Below are positions 51,504 through 61,125 of a stretch of DNA of 64,000 nt, piece by piece. The notes under the pieces were generated by a model that saw nothing but the letters and a program-made list of their open reading frames with translations, made no database searches and had not been told where the DNA came from. Source of the DNA: Prorocentrum cordatum (Eukaryota; Sar; Dinophyceae; Prorocentrales; Prorocentraceae). The position numbers and the translations under genes were made by a program. How positions within the stretch are numbered: position 1 is the first letter of the stretch; every line of letters starts with the position of its first letter. Where the stretch lies: the NCBI GenBank assembly GCA_963575745.1, contig CAUYUJ010014761.1, positions 82,001-146,000 on the forward strand, written 5' to 3'.

Positions 51504-52260
51504 TGTTCCTCCTCCTCGTCCTCCTCGTCCTGTTCCTCCTCCTCCTCCTCCTCCTCCTTACACGCGTCGGCGGATGGCGAAGAAATCAGCGCAATGGGAA
51601 GAAAGTGGTGGAAGGTGCAGGACTTCAGATATGGCACGAGCGCGCCTAGCTTGATACGAAGACTCTCTCTCTCTCTCTCTCACTCTCTCCCGCGAAGATG
51701 GCCACGGAGTCACCCGCCACCCTCCGCGCACTGTACATAGCACACAGGAGTCCACGATTTGGCCCAATACATTTATCAACAGCCCAGTCGTCTCCAATCT
51801 GTCGAAATAATACTCCCGCTGCAGCGTTGAACTCATTTCAGAATCCGCGCTTTGCTCCCATCGTTCAGAATGGCTCGCCCCAGCGCGGGACCATTTTCTG
51901 GATCCGAGACACTCCTCATCTTCGTCGCTCCCTCTTTTCCCCTCCTCCGCCCTCCCCTGGTGTTCCTGCTCCTCCCGCTCCTTGCGCTCCAACTCCTGCT
52001 GCTGCTGTTTGTCCTCGTCCTCCTCCTTCCGTCTCCTCTTCCTTTCCTCCAGCGCATCCTCCTGCTCATTCGCCATCTCCTCCTCCAGTGTGCGCAGCTC
52101 CCTCTTTCCGATGGCGCACAGCACAGCGTCCTTCTGGGAGTTCCAGGCCCGCTGTTGCACGCGTCAGCGGGGAGAGAAGACATCATCACACTGAGAAAGG
52201 ATGGGTGGGGGGGTAGGATGTCAGACATGGCGGGAGCGCACCAAGCTTGCCAGTGAGCCC
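51504..52260 (-). pseudogene. Duplicated coiled-coil-like coding segment of unknown function (two diverged copies, the first split by the LINE)
   Basis: Minus-strand frames read as charged, protein-like sequence. Copy 2 (52160-51870) gives NSQKDAVLCAIGKRELRTLE, then EEMANEQEDALEERKRRRKE and QELERKEREEQEHQG. Copy 1 is split: its upstream part is 51640-51504 (poly-Glu-rich) and its downstream part 45338-45095 (EWKGREEQEGQGKAERG). Both copies start after a similar block (ACACGCGTCGGCGG versus GCACGCGTCAGCGG on the plus strand). The protein is unknown. It could be an exon of a host gene or another retroelement ORF1. Poly-Glu runs from GGA repeats make part of this uncertain. Confidence 0.4.
51664..51692. 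repeat. (CT)n microsatellite
   Basis: CTCTCTCTCT run, plus strand. Confidence 0.85.
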
Positions 52261-52870
52261 CTCTCTCCCCTCCTCCGGCCCCTCCCCTCGTTGAGTCTCG
52301 CTGATCTGGCGGGCGGAGGTCTCTGAGAGGTCTCTTAAAGGTCTCCAGAGCTCTCTGAGGTCCTGCGGAGAGGTCCTGGGAGGCCCCTCAGGGCCCAAAA
52401 AAGGCCGAGCACGTCTCGTGACATTGATCCTCGTCCTCGAGTAGATGGTCGGGACCTGTTGGATAGCGTGTCGCTCCGCCAATTTTGGCCCACTACGTTT
52501 CAACACGACACGCTATCCATTTCCTGGCCCTCAAGCGTCAACGTCATGGGCCTTTGCCGACCTCCCGCCCCGCGGATCGGAGATACAGGCTATCCACTCG
52601 CAAGGCATAGCGTGTCGCCGGGGCCGCCGACGCGACACGATAAGTAAACGCTCCCGACCGTATGCGCCGGCTCCCCGACCCAGACCTAAGGAACGGCTCG
52701 AAACCCAGAGCTCCTCCCCTGAGCCCGAAGTGCCTCTCCTGGAGCTTTGCTGTGCTCTTGCTCGCTAGAGCATTCGACACGTGTGCGGAGCTACGCTGTC
52801 AATGCGACGCTTTCCTGAGGCTTTCCTGTGTTCCTGCTCTGAGCGCACACCGCTTGAGGCGGCGGAGACA
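52261..52870. other. Spacer with an imperfect hairpin
   Basis: TGGATAGCGTGTCG (52457-52470) and CGACACGCTATCCA (about 52505-52518) are exact inverted complements; a third related GCATAGCGTGTCG lies near 52605. No gene recognised. Confidence 0.5.
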
Positions 52871-52874
52871 GAGA

Positions 52875-53066
52875 AACAACAAAACGGCATAAGCATAAAC
52901 TTTCGGTGCTCCGCGCTGATTTCTTGGATCGGCGCTGGACCCCTCGCTTCCGTGGAGCGCGGAGCGCGCCAAGGGCGGCGCCGGAGGCGCCGCCAGGGGT
53001 GCTCAAGCGCCGATCCGAGAAACCCGAACAGAGCTCCGAAAGTTTATGCTCATGCCGTGCTTCTTT
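52875..53066. mobile_element. Family D, copy 4
   Basis: Left end ACGGCATAAGCATAAACTTT and CGGTGCTCCGCGCTGATTTC; right end GAGCTCCGAAAGTTTATGCT then CATGCCGTGC. The centre GGAGCGCGGAGCGCGCCAAG matches copy 1. More diverged than copies 1 and 3 at its ends. Confidence 0.75.
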
Positions 53067-53084
53067 TCCGACTCGGAGACCCAC

Positions 53085-53398
53085 CTCGCCCGCCTCGCGC
53101 CTCGACGCCCCCCGCCTCGCGCCTTTCGCGTCTCGACGTCGCCTCGCCCGCCTCGCGCCTTTCGCGTCTCGACGTCGCCTCGCCCGCCTCGCGCCTCTCC
53201 TCGTCCGCCTCGCGCCTCGACGCCCGCCTCGCGCCTCGACGTCTACCTCGCGCCTCGACACCGCCCACCACTGCGCCTCGCGCCTCGACGTCGCCTGCCC
53301 GCCTCGCGCCTCCTCGTCCGCCTCGCGCCTCGACGTCCGCCTCGCGCCTCGACGTCGCCCGCCTCGCGCCTCGACGTCCGCCTCGCGCCACGACGCGA
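53085..53398. repeat. ~18-bp minisatellite (CGCCTCGCGCCTCGACGTC)n
   Basis: About 16 units of CGCCTCGCGCCTCGACGTC with shorter CGCCTCGCGCCTTTCGCGTC variants. Frames of Ala/Ser/Arg/Pro are repeat translations. Confidence 0.85.
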
Positions 53399-53937
53399 CG
53401 TCCGACAAATGGCAGGAGGGGAAACCAACACACAGACAGAACGAATCGTCGATTCCCAAGGAAATATGGGAAAACATGGGATGTGTGGGGGGGCGGAGCA
53501 TGGAAACATATTGGGAATCCTGGGACCTGTGTGTATCTATTTGTGTGTGCCCTTGGGCCCCTTTCCAGGAGCACCGCCCCTCCCCGGCCTTCGAGGCCCG
53601 AAGCTCCTCGACCTTCGAGGCTCGAAGATCGACGCTGTGCCTGGGCGGAGGCCTGCCTGACAGGACCTCCCCGGGCCTCGGGGCGCCGGCGGTGCGAGAC
53701 CCCTGGGCAGCCCGCGACGGCCCTGTGCCTCTCCGCTGCGTGCCAGTTGGCACAGTGGCCTCTCCGCCCGCCCCCGCGCCTCGACGTCGCCCGAGGCCCC
53801 CGCGGCCCCGGCGCTCACCGCTCGCCCCGCGGCGGCGGCGGGACGCCCTGGGCTCGGCCGCCGGCTCGGGCCTCTGGGGCAGCGCCGAGGGGGCTCGACG
53901 CGGGGCCGGCCAGCAGCGAATCGGAACACCGGATCGA

Positions 53938-53938
53938 A

Positions 53939-53985
<47 letters not shown>

Positions 53986-54012
53986 TTCGTCGTCGTCTTC
54001 GTCTTCTTCAGG
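53938..54012. repeat. (CGT)n microsatellite
   Basis: Near-perfect CGT run with CTT interruptions. Confidence 0.9.
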
Positions 54013-54058
54013 GTCGGCGGCACCGGCCGTAAGGCCGTCACAATCGGAATGCGCGTCG

Positions 54059-54231
54059 GATCAAGTCGGGCCTGTCCCTCTACAGGAGGAGTACTCAAAA
54101 GTAGTAAAAAAAAATGATCTGGGGACGATGTTTGAATTGTTTTTGAATATGGCTCGTTTTTCTCATATAAAAGAAGGCTATTTTTCATGGTTCGCCCAAA
54201 ATCCCCATGTAGGAGGACTTGCCCGACCTAA
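54059..54231. mobile_element. Family C, copy 3
   Basis: Left end AAGTCGGGCCTGTCCCTCTA then CAGGAGGAGTACTC; right end CCCCATGTAGGAGGACTTGC then CCGACCT. AT-rich interior (GTAGTAAAAAAAAATG... CATATAAAAGAAGGC). Flanks share only CGTCGGA. It sits inside the second fold-back. Confidence 0.75.
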
Positions 54232-54545
54232 ACGTCGGACCGGGCTGCATCGGCACGGAGGCGAAATCGATTCCGACCGGCTCTCGCCGAGAGGCGCCAC
54301 GGCGCCGTGCGAGCGTCGAACGCCGCCTCGGATCGACGGCACACCGGAATCGAATCGGATCGAGCTAGCCGGAATCTGAAGGGGCCCTGGGACACACAAA
54401 TAAATAGACACAAACAACCGGATTCCCCGTGTTTTTGCATATTTCCTGGGTTTTTGTCTTCCGCCCCACACGTCCCATATTTTCCAATATTTGCTGGGGA
54501 ATCGACGATGAATTGTGTCTGTGTGTTTTTTCCCTCCTGAGAATC

Positions 54546-55045
54546 AACATCTACACGCCAGTCGTTGAAAGTAGGTACTTCTGGATTCCCAAATCCCAAT
54601 CTACTTAAAGCGCCTTCCTACTGCGAGAACCGATATGCTATGGCTGCGTTTTGCTATTCTCTGGGAGGGCCTGAACACAATTTACTTGATCCGCCTTCCT
54701 ACTTAATGTTTTCGACCTACTTCTTCTGACCGACGTGTAATCGGATCGATCGGATCGGCATGGAACCCTTGGGGGGTTCGCCACTGCCTCGAGGGAGTGC
54801 CACTACCTCAAGGAACCCTGAGATCCGACGTTACGCAACACCTGCGATATCGCGAAAAAGCAGACTGGCACGAGCACGGCTCCTGCATCAAAATCGTGAA
54901 TTCCTGCATCAAAACCGTGGTGAAGTCGAAGGCGAAACGGCTGCCAGACCCGGCGGTCTAGCGCTCCCCCTCCCCCCTGTGGGACTCCCCCGTGGCCCTT
55001 CTGTGCTACTAGCCGCTATAGGCCTAGAGAACGTCCAGTAATGGG
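54546..55045. other. About 0.5 kb without recognisable gene
   Basis: Includes two similar stretches, AATCCCAATCTACTTAAAGC/GCCTTCCTACT and CAATTTACTTGATCC/GCCTTCCTACT (54590 and 54678), and a doubled CCTCGAGGGAGTGCCACTAC-like patch near 54787. No gene. Confidence 0.4.
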
Positions 55046-55047
55046 AA

Positions 55048-55052
55048 ACAGC

Positions 55053-55084
<32 letters not shown>

Positions 55085-55086
55085 CA
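55048..55086. repeat. (TA)n microsatellite
   Basis: TATATATACATATATATATA run. Confidence 0.9.
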
Positions 55087-55274
55087 AGTGGCACGTGTGT
55101 GCCCAGGCTCATACAACAAGCTGAAGGGGCGTTTGAAGCAGGAGTGACATGCAACAGCGAAGTCGCACTCGAGCGCAAGTGGGGTTGCCACACCTTGCGA
55201 TGTGTGTACCAGGGCCCCCCAGGAAGCCTCAGGAGGCCCGACTTGAATACCAGGAGAGGCTCCAGGAGGCCCCA

Positions 55275-55420
55275 GGATTGTGAGTGTTGTGTGTGTGTGT
55301 GTGATGTGTGCTTTGTGTGGTGCGTGCTTTTTGCGTGTTGTCGGTGCTGTGTGTGTATGTTATGTTTGTCTAGCGTGTGATGTGTTGGGCGTGATTTGTG
55401 TCTCTGTGTGTGCATGTAGT
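55275..55420. repeat. (TG)-rich tract
   Basis: GTGTGTGTGTGTGATGTGTG and similar; TG-biased over ~145 bp. Confidence 0.75.
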
Positions 55421-55424
55421 TCTG

Positions 55425-55590
55425 AAGCCCCAGGAGGCCCCAGGAGGCCCCAGGCGGCCTCAGCAGGCCCAGGAGAACTCCAGGAGGCTCCGAGGCGGGG
55501 TCTGGGGTACCAGAAGGTCCAGAAAGCCCCAGGAGGCCCCAGGAGGTTCCAGGAGGCCCCCAGGAGGCTCCGAGGAGGGGTCTGGGGCTC
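55425..55590. repeat. ~10-bp minisatellite (CCCCAGGAGG)n
   Basis: Repeated CCCCAGGAGGCCCCAGGAGG; a 60-70-bp higher-order unit ending CTCCGAGGCGGGGTCTGGGG recurs at about 55487 and 55566. Confidence 0.75.
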
Positions 55591-55850
55591 GATTTTGGGA
55601 GGATGTCTCAGGCGAAACCGCCATTCTCTGAGAATCGGAATCAAAATCATTGAAATTACCATGTGTTTTTGAAGGTTGTATGATAAAATGTTGGAAATCC
55701 TATGTGTTTTTGGACCCTGACGTCACGATCTGCGTGAGGGGTGCCACCGATGTTCAGAATTTCGAGGATGTCCCGAGCGAAACGGCCAGAAAAATCGCGA
55801 ACGACGGACGCATTAATCGCCTCTGAGCTCTACTCCCTCGGAGAGGTGCG
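55591..55850. other. Diverged direct repeats, no gene
   Basis: GGAGGATGTCTCAGGCGAAA/CCGCCA near 55598 recurs as CGAGGATGTCCCGAGCGAAA/CGGCCA near 55764. CATGTGTTTTTGAAGG and CTATGTGTTTTTGGAC also form a pair. Confidence 0.5.
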
Positions 55851-55863
55851 TATGAGAATATAT

Positions 55864-55865
55864 AT

Positions 55866-55938
<73 letters not shown>
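55864..55938. repeat. (GATA)n tetranucleotide microsatellite
   Basis: Uninterrupted run of about 18 GATA units after a short TATATATA lead. Confidence 0.95.
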
Positions 55939-55939
<1 letters not shown>

Positions 55940-56059
55940 TCGGCGACCATACTGACGGACTGGGACCTCACCAATAGTGGAAAATACTTACTTCTCTGCG
56001 GCCCCCGCCGCACAACGACGACGACGACGACCCCAAACGTCTAAAGGCCTCCTCGAGCT

Positions 56060-56200
56060 GCGACCCTGGTGCCCACACACCCAGCGCCCCGATTTCTTCG
56101 ACACACGGGCCCCCGACCCCTCGACCACTTCCCTGGGACCAATTTGGCATCCCGACCCGTTTTTTGACGGTCTCGGACAACCCAGCAGGGTGCGCGGGCC
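56060..56200. repeat. Family G, copy (plus orientation)
   Basis: CACACCCAGCGCCCCGATTT/CTTCGACACACGGGCCCCCG, CCTCGACCACTTCCCTGGGA, TTGGCATCCCGACCCGTTTT and TTGACGGTCTCGGA give the fullest example of the family consensus. Confidence 0.7.
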
Positions 56201-56511
56201 AATGGTAAAGACCATCTTTTGCCGAAAGACAACGATGACGAGGCAGGCAAACGGAAAGCTCAGCATATCATCAGACGAGCAACCTGCATCTGCCATCGCG
56301 AACACAGAACGACTGGCCCGAGGCATTTCCCCGGTGCCCGTAGCGGATAAGTGGGAGGAGGCGACCCGGAGATCCGACATCCGAGCCACGGTCGGAGCGG
56401 CGGGTGCTGGGCCGCGTTCGGCCCGTGGGGACCTATCGCCGGGCCTCGGGGCGGGCAAGAAACGGCTCAGGGCGAAGAGCCGGCCCCACAGAACAGTGGC
56501 GAAGAGAAGGA

Positions 56512-56868
56512 GGCGGAGGGGGAGGAGGAGGAGGAGGAGGAGGAGGAGGAGGAGGAGGAGGAGGAGGAGGAGGAGGAGGAGGAGGAGGAGGAGGCGGAGG
56601 AGGAGGAGGAGGAGGAGGAGGAGGAGGAGGAGGAGGAGGAGGAGGGGAGGAGGAGGAGGAGGGGAGGAGGAGGAGGAGGAGGAGGAGGAGGAGGAGGAGG
56701 AGGGGAGGAGGAGGAGGAGGAGGAGGAGGAGGAGGAGGAGGAGGAGGAGGAGGAGGAGGAGGAGGAGGGAGGAGGAGGAGGAGGAGGAGGAGGAGGAGGA
56801 GGAGGAGGAGGGGGCAGGAGGAGAGGAGGAGGAGGAGGAGGAGGAGGAGGAGGAGGAAGCTGGCGAGG
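56512..56868. repeat. (GGA)n tract, ~355 bp
   Basis: Nearly pure GGA with GGGA and GGC interruptions, purine on the plus strand. It inflates the flanking frames (634 codons plus, 454 codons minus), which I reject as genes. Confidence 0.95.
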
Positions 56869-57079
56869 CCCAAAACGAGGAAACACCTTCGTCTCGACTT
56901 TTCCGAGACGTTCGCGATGTCCGGGAAGCTCGATTTCCGCAGCCTCGGGTTCCGGTCCTGGAGCCCAGGCCCCCGACGCCACGAGCCATCCTGACGCCGA
57001 CCCCCAAAGGTCTCGCCTCTCGCTGGTCGGATTTTTCCTCGGGCCTGGGGACCTCGCTCTGCACGAGGAGCTTGTGGCC

Positions 57080-57237
57080 CTCTTCTCCTCCTCCTCCTCC
57101 TCCTCCTCCTCCTCCTCCTCTCCCCTCCTCCCCCTCGCCTCCTCCCTCCTCCTCCTGCCCCTCCCCTCCCCTTCCTCCTCCTCCTCCTCCTCCTCCTCCT
57201 CCTCCTCCTCCTCCTCCTCCTCCTCCTTCTCCTCCTT
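57080..57237. repeat. (TCC)n tract
   Basis: Opposite polarity to 56512-56868, about 210 bp away. Confidence 0.95.
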
Positions 57238-57800
57238 TTTTCAAAACCCTTTCAATAAGGGCTCCACGGCGCGCGCTGCGCCGAAGCCCATCACAAGGGC
57301 GCCTTCTTGTGGGCGCCGAACGTATCCTTCGTGTCTTCTTTGCGAAGAGCATACCTCCCTTCGGCTCGCAAGCTGAAGGGTGCTCAACTTTCTCTGGCCA
57401 GCATGTTCGTCGGCTTCGAGCTTACTCCGACCAGGCTGGTCGGCTGCTCGGCCTCGCCTGTCACGCGAGGCGGCGGCACCACTCGGGGGCCTGCCATGGA
57501 GCACGGTGCTCCATCTTCCCTTCTGCTGATGAAGGGTTTTGCCTGGATGCTGGGGGAGTCGCTGTCTGGCAGCCCGCCCTTCGGCCGCTCATGGGCTGCG
57601 GGCTGCCAGACTTGTTTCTTTCCTTCGCCTTGTGCTCTTTGCCTTGTCGTAGCCGTTGTCGTCTCTTTCTGGCAGCCCGCCCTTCGGCCTCCTGGCTGCG
57701 AGCTGCCCATCGTCGTAGTGTGCACGTTGTAGCTCGCGTCTTGCAGGCAACCCGCCCTTCGGCCTCCTGGCTGCGGGCCGCCGTGCAGGTCCATGGGCAC
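57236..57800 (-). other. Hairpin-rich putative 3' untranslated region of a minus-strand retroelement
   Basis: Downstream of a decayed ORF1-like gene. Plus-strand copies of a hairpin unit: CTCCCTTCGGCTCGCAAGCT/GAAGGG (57356-57381), GGCAGCCCGCCCTTCGGCCG with GGGCTGCGGGCTGCC (57580-57608), and two more GCCCGCCCTTCGGCCTCCTG/GCTGCG units (57670-57705, 57750-57782). The minus-strand 3' end reads TTGAAAGGGTTTTGAAAAAA at 57255-57236 before (GGA)n. Similar hairpins follow the LINE at 35871. Confidence 0.5.
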
Positions 57801-57938
57801 ACCGTCGTTGTCGTTCGTCATCTCGGGCGCCGTTGGACTGGAGGATCTGTGTTGGCTTGGCCGACGGACATGTGCTCTTGAACTTTCACCTTTTTTCCGT
57901 CCGCGCCAGATGCAAGATCTTTTGCTGGACCCCCGTGC

Positions 57939-59359
57939 TCACGTGGCGACATATTGCCTAGTAGCCGCAAACATCTCATTGTACTCGCCGATCATGTTTT
58001 GCTCGTTGGACCTAAGCTCACTGCTAAATTGCTCTTCCCTTGCATCTTGTGCGAGTCGATGTGCCTGGGCGAGTCGTGCTTCCTGTGCGGGTCGTTCCTG
58101 CTGTACTGCGAAAGCTTCTTCACGCGCCTCATGAACCAGTCGTGCCTGCTGGGCAAAGCGAGCTTCCTCGGCGATCCGTGTTTCTTGTGCCGCACGCGCT
58201 TGTTGTGCCAGTCGTCCCTCTTCGTGTTGGAGGCATTGGCGAACCTGGAGCTGGGCTGCCGCGTGCTCATGTCGAAATCTTCGTTGGGCTTGTGACGCCA
58301 GCTCCTACTCGCATCTCTTCTTGCCGTGCTTCGTGGTCGTCATTTTGCTGGTCATTTTTCATGTTCTCGCATTGTTCAGCGCGTCGTCGCTGCTGTTGGT
58401 CCTGTTCTGCCCGCTCGTAGTGAAGGAAAGCGAGGTGATGCTGGTTAAGGCCCTGATGTAGCTGCTGTTCACCGAGTCGCTTCGCAAGCTCTGCGAAGTG
58501 CCTCCCCATGTCTCCTTTACCGTCGACTGTGCTCCTGTTGGTTTTGGCAACCCGTGGAGATCGTGGTGCTTGCTGCTGCTGTCGCATTGTTGGGCGAAGG
58601 GTTCTGCCGCGGGTGCCTCTGCGGTCGCTCTGTCAGTCCTTGTCGCCGTCGCAACTTGAGTCCTCGTCTTGACCCCTGAAGTAATTGAGCTTCTTCGCCT
58701 CGTGGATGAGGGCTTTGGAGGCCGTGATGTTCTCGCTGATTTCCTTTTCCTCATTGTTGAGCTCGCTGATGCTGGTCTCGATATTCTGCCTTCCTTTGTT
58801 CAACTCCTCGGCCTGGTGCCTGTAGGTCACAATCCTTTCCGTAGGCTCCATGATAAGCTGCACCATAGTCTTTGCGATCGCTATTTCGTGGCACACCTTG
58901 GACGCGTCGACTTGGGCCTGCCTGGCGCCAGCGATCTGCTCTGCGAGACGCCCACGTCTCGCAATCTTGGTGGCATACCATGCGCGTCGAATGTCTCGCT
59001 CCTGGGGCGGGAGAGAGACGCTTCCATGCTCCTTCGCAACCGAGATGAGGACTGGCGTGATCTGATCGACAATATCTGCCTGCTTCTTGGTCAGCTTCGG
59101 CTCCTGGTGGTCGTTGCTGTTGTCGTAGTAGTTGTTGCTGGTGTGCGTTCCGTTTCTTGTCTTCTTTGGTGTCGACCGTGATGCCGGCCTTCTTCGAGAG
59201 CCCTTTCCAACCGTTGGCCTGCCAGTCGTGGTCGTTCTGGTAGCCGTACTATTTCTGATTGTTCTTCTGAGTTGCCTCTTCCTGGCTGCCTCCTCCGTGG
59301 CCATGGTAGTCGGCAACTGGAGGTCCTGCAGGACGGCTGCCTGCACTTCCGCTCGCCAT
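57939..59359 (-). pseudogene. Decayed coiled-coil protein, probably a retroelement ORF1
   Basis: A probable ATG at 59359 opens MASGSAGSRPAGPPVADYHG. A TAG at 59249-59251 interrupts the frame, which continues as YGYQNDHDWQANGWKGLSKK. Near 59105 coding-like sequence moves to a second frame (EPKLTKKQADIVDQITPVLI, AEELNKGRQNIETSISELNN), which has a TGA at 58633-58635 and goes on as GRHFAELAKRLGEQQLHQGL. Near 58300 it shifts again (ELASQAQRRFRHEHAAAQLQ, RLAQQARAAQETRIAEEARF) and ends with a TGA at 57939-57941. Two stops and two frameshifts mark a dead copy of a ~470-residue protein dominated by Gln/Glu/Arg coiled coil. Function is unknown. A LINE ORF1 is the best guess because hairpins like those behind the other LINE follow it; no ORF2 is present. 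Confidence 0.55.
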
Positions 59360-59738
59360 CTTGTCGCTGTTGTCGTACTTCAAGTGCTGCTGGTTGCGCT
59401 GGTGCTGCTGCGCGGAGTGGTGGTCGTTGAGGCAGTTAGCCGCTTCCACGACCCTGAAAAGAGTCCGCGCTGATGCGCGGCGTGCGCGCTCCCGCCTGTG
59501 CCAAGCGGGCTCCTGGGGCGCGGGGCCCCTCCCAGGCGCGCCTGCGGCGCGCGGCAGCAGGGCAGCAGCGGGTGGGGCGCGGCTGCAGTGGCGGCGAATC
59601 GCCGACCCGCCGCGGCGCGCGAGCCCGGCCCCGCGGGCGGCCGATCGGATCTGGCGTGAGCCGATCGGTCCCACGGGCGCGCCGATCGACTCCGAGCGGA
59701 GGATCGGTCGCGGCCCAAGCCCGCCAGAGGCCAGATGG
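59360..59738. other. Upstream flank of the decayed ORF1, no gene
   Basis: Minus-strand upstream region of the pseudogene. GC-rich from 59460, with AGGCGCGCCTGCGGCGCGCG hairpin-prone sequence near 59535. No feature assigned. Confidence 0.4.
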
Positions 59739-60612
59739 GTTTTCCTCCTCCTCCTCCCCTTTCTCCTCCTCCTCCTCCTCCTCCTCCTCCTTCTCCTCCT
59801 CCTCTCCTCCTCCTCCTCCTCCCCCTCCCCTCCCTCCTCCTTCCTCCTCTCCTCCTCCTCCTCCTCCTCCTCCTCCTCCTCCTCCTCCTCCTCTCCCCTC
59901 TCCTCCTCCTCCTCTTCCTCCTGCACCTCCTCCTCCTCCTCCTCCTCCTCCTCCTCCTCCTCCCCCTTTTCCTCCTCCCCGTCTCCCCGTCTCCCCCTCC
60001 TCCTCCTCCTCCTCCTCCCCTCCTCCTCCTCCTCCCCTCCTCCTCCTGTCCCAACTCCTCTCCTCTTCTCCTCCTCCTCCTCCTATCCTCCTCCTCCTCC
60101 TCCTCCTCCTCCTCCTCCTCCTCCTCCTCCTCCTCCTCCTCCTCCTCTCCTCCTCCTCCTTCCTCCTCCTTCCTCCTCCTCCTCCTCCTCCTCCCCTCCT
60201 CCTCACTCCTCCTGGTCTCCTCCTCCTTCTCCTCCTCCTCCTCCCTCCTCCTCTCTCCTCCTGCACCTCCTCCTCCTCCTCCTCCTCCTCTCCTCCTTTT
60301 CCTCCTCCCCGTCTCCTCCTCCTCCTCCTCCTCCTCCTCCTCCTCCTCCGCCTCTTCCTCGTCCTCCTCCTTCTCCTCCTCCTCCTCCTCCTCCTCCCCC
60401 TTTTCCACCTCCCCGTCTCCCCGTCTCCTCCTCCTGCTCCTCCTCCTCCTCCTCCTTCTCCTCCTCCTCCTCCTCCTCCTCCTCCCCTCCTCCTCACTCC
60501 TCCTCCTCCTCCTCCCCTCCTCCTCCTCCTCCCCCGTCCCCCTTTTCCTCCTCCTCCCCCCTCCCCTTTTCCTCCTCCTCCTCCTCCTCCTCATCATCAT
60601 CATCCTCCTCCG
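59739..60612. repeat. (TCC)n tract, ~870 bp, the longest in the window
   Basis: TCC with CCC, TTC and CACC interruptions. Words such as CCCCGTCTCC and CTTTTCCTCCTCC recur at irregular spacing, suggesting internal duplications of 150-300 bp. All frames stay open; none is a gene. Confidence 0.95.
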
Positions 60613-60769
60613 TTGGCGACCCCCCTTGGCACTGCCCGGAGGCCGCCGCTGGGCGCGGCGGCCGGCTGCGGCCCGGGGGGCACGAAGGTCGGAGGGGGGC
60701 CGGCCGAGACAACAGCGGCCTTCGCTGCTGTTTGCTCTTTGCTCTGGGGCTCGGAGGCCCGCGCCTTCT

Positions 60770-60948
60770 AGGAAGCCTCCCCCCCTCGCTCCCACCCCCC
60801 TTCTGCGCGTGGCTGAGCCTCCCCCCCCCTCGCTCCCACCCCCCTTCTGCGCGTGGCTGAGCCTTTCCCCCCCCCCTCCCTCCCACCCCCCCTCTGCGCG
60901 TGGCTGAGCCTCCCCCCCTCCCTCCACCCCCCTCTGCGCGTGGCTGTT
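60770..60948. repeat. ~45-57-bp tandem repeat (four units)
   Basis: Four units of CCCCCCTTCTGCGCGTGGCT/GAGCCTCCCCCC. Related single units occur at about 40880-40920. Confidence 0.8.
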
Positions 60949-60999
60949 TCGGAAAAATCGAAACGAACGTGCTTCATCGTTTTCGGCCTCTTGGGGCCC

Positions 61000-61125
61000 T
61001 TACCCGGGCCTGGGAACCTTCAAAACCTGTCGGGATGAAAAACCAGTCCGGGGGAAGTGGTCGAGAGGTCGGGGGGACGTGTCTCAAACACGTCGACACG
61101 CTGGATGTCTGGGGTCTCGTAGCCA
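61000..61125. repeat. Family G, copy (inverted)
   Basis: CCCGGGCCTGGGAACCTTCA, GTCGGGATGAAAAACCAGTC, GGGGGAAGTGGTCGAGAGGT and GGACGTGTCTCAAACACGTC, in reverse family order. Confidence 0.65.

Larger units (their letters stand above)
53411..54545. mobile_element. Second fold-back element, ~1.1 kb, with ~150-bp inverted arms
   Basis: Left arm 53411-53570 and right arm 54378-54545 are inverted complements: GGCAGGAGGGGAAACCAACA versus TTTTTTCCCTCCTGAGAATC at the outside, and GTGTGTATCTATTTGTGTGT versus ACACACAAATAAATAGACAC further in. The arms share AATCGTCGATTCCC and ATATGGGA-type blocks. The centre contains (CGT)n at 53940-54010 and a family C element. No transposase. Confidence 0.7.

Noticed and set aside
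55977-57881. 634-codon plus-strand frame and 454-codon minus-strand frame
   Set aside because: Carried by the (GGA)n and (TCC)n tracts at 56512-57237; the unique ends show no recognisable protein.
59380-60927. Frames of 350-515 codons on both strands
   Set aside because: Products of the 870-bp (TCC)n tract.
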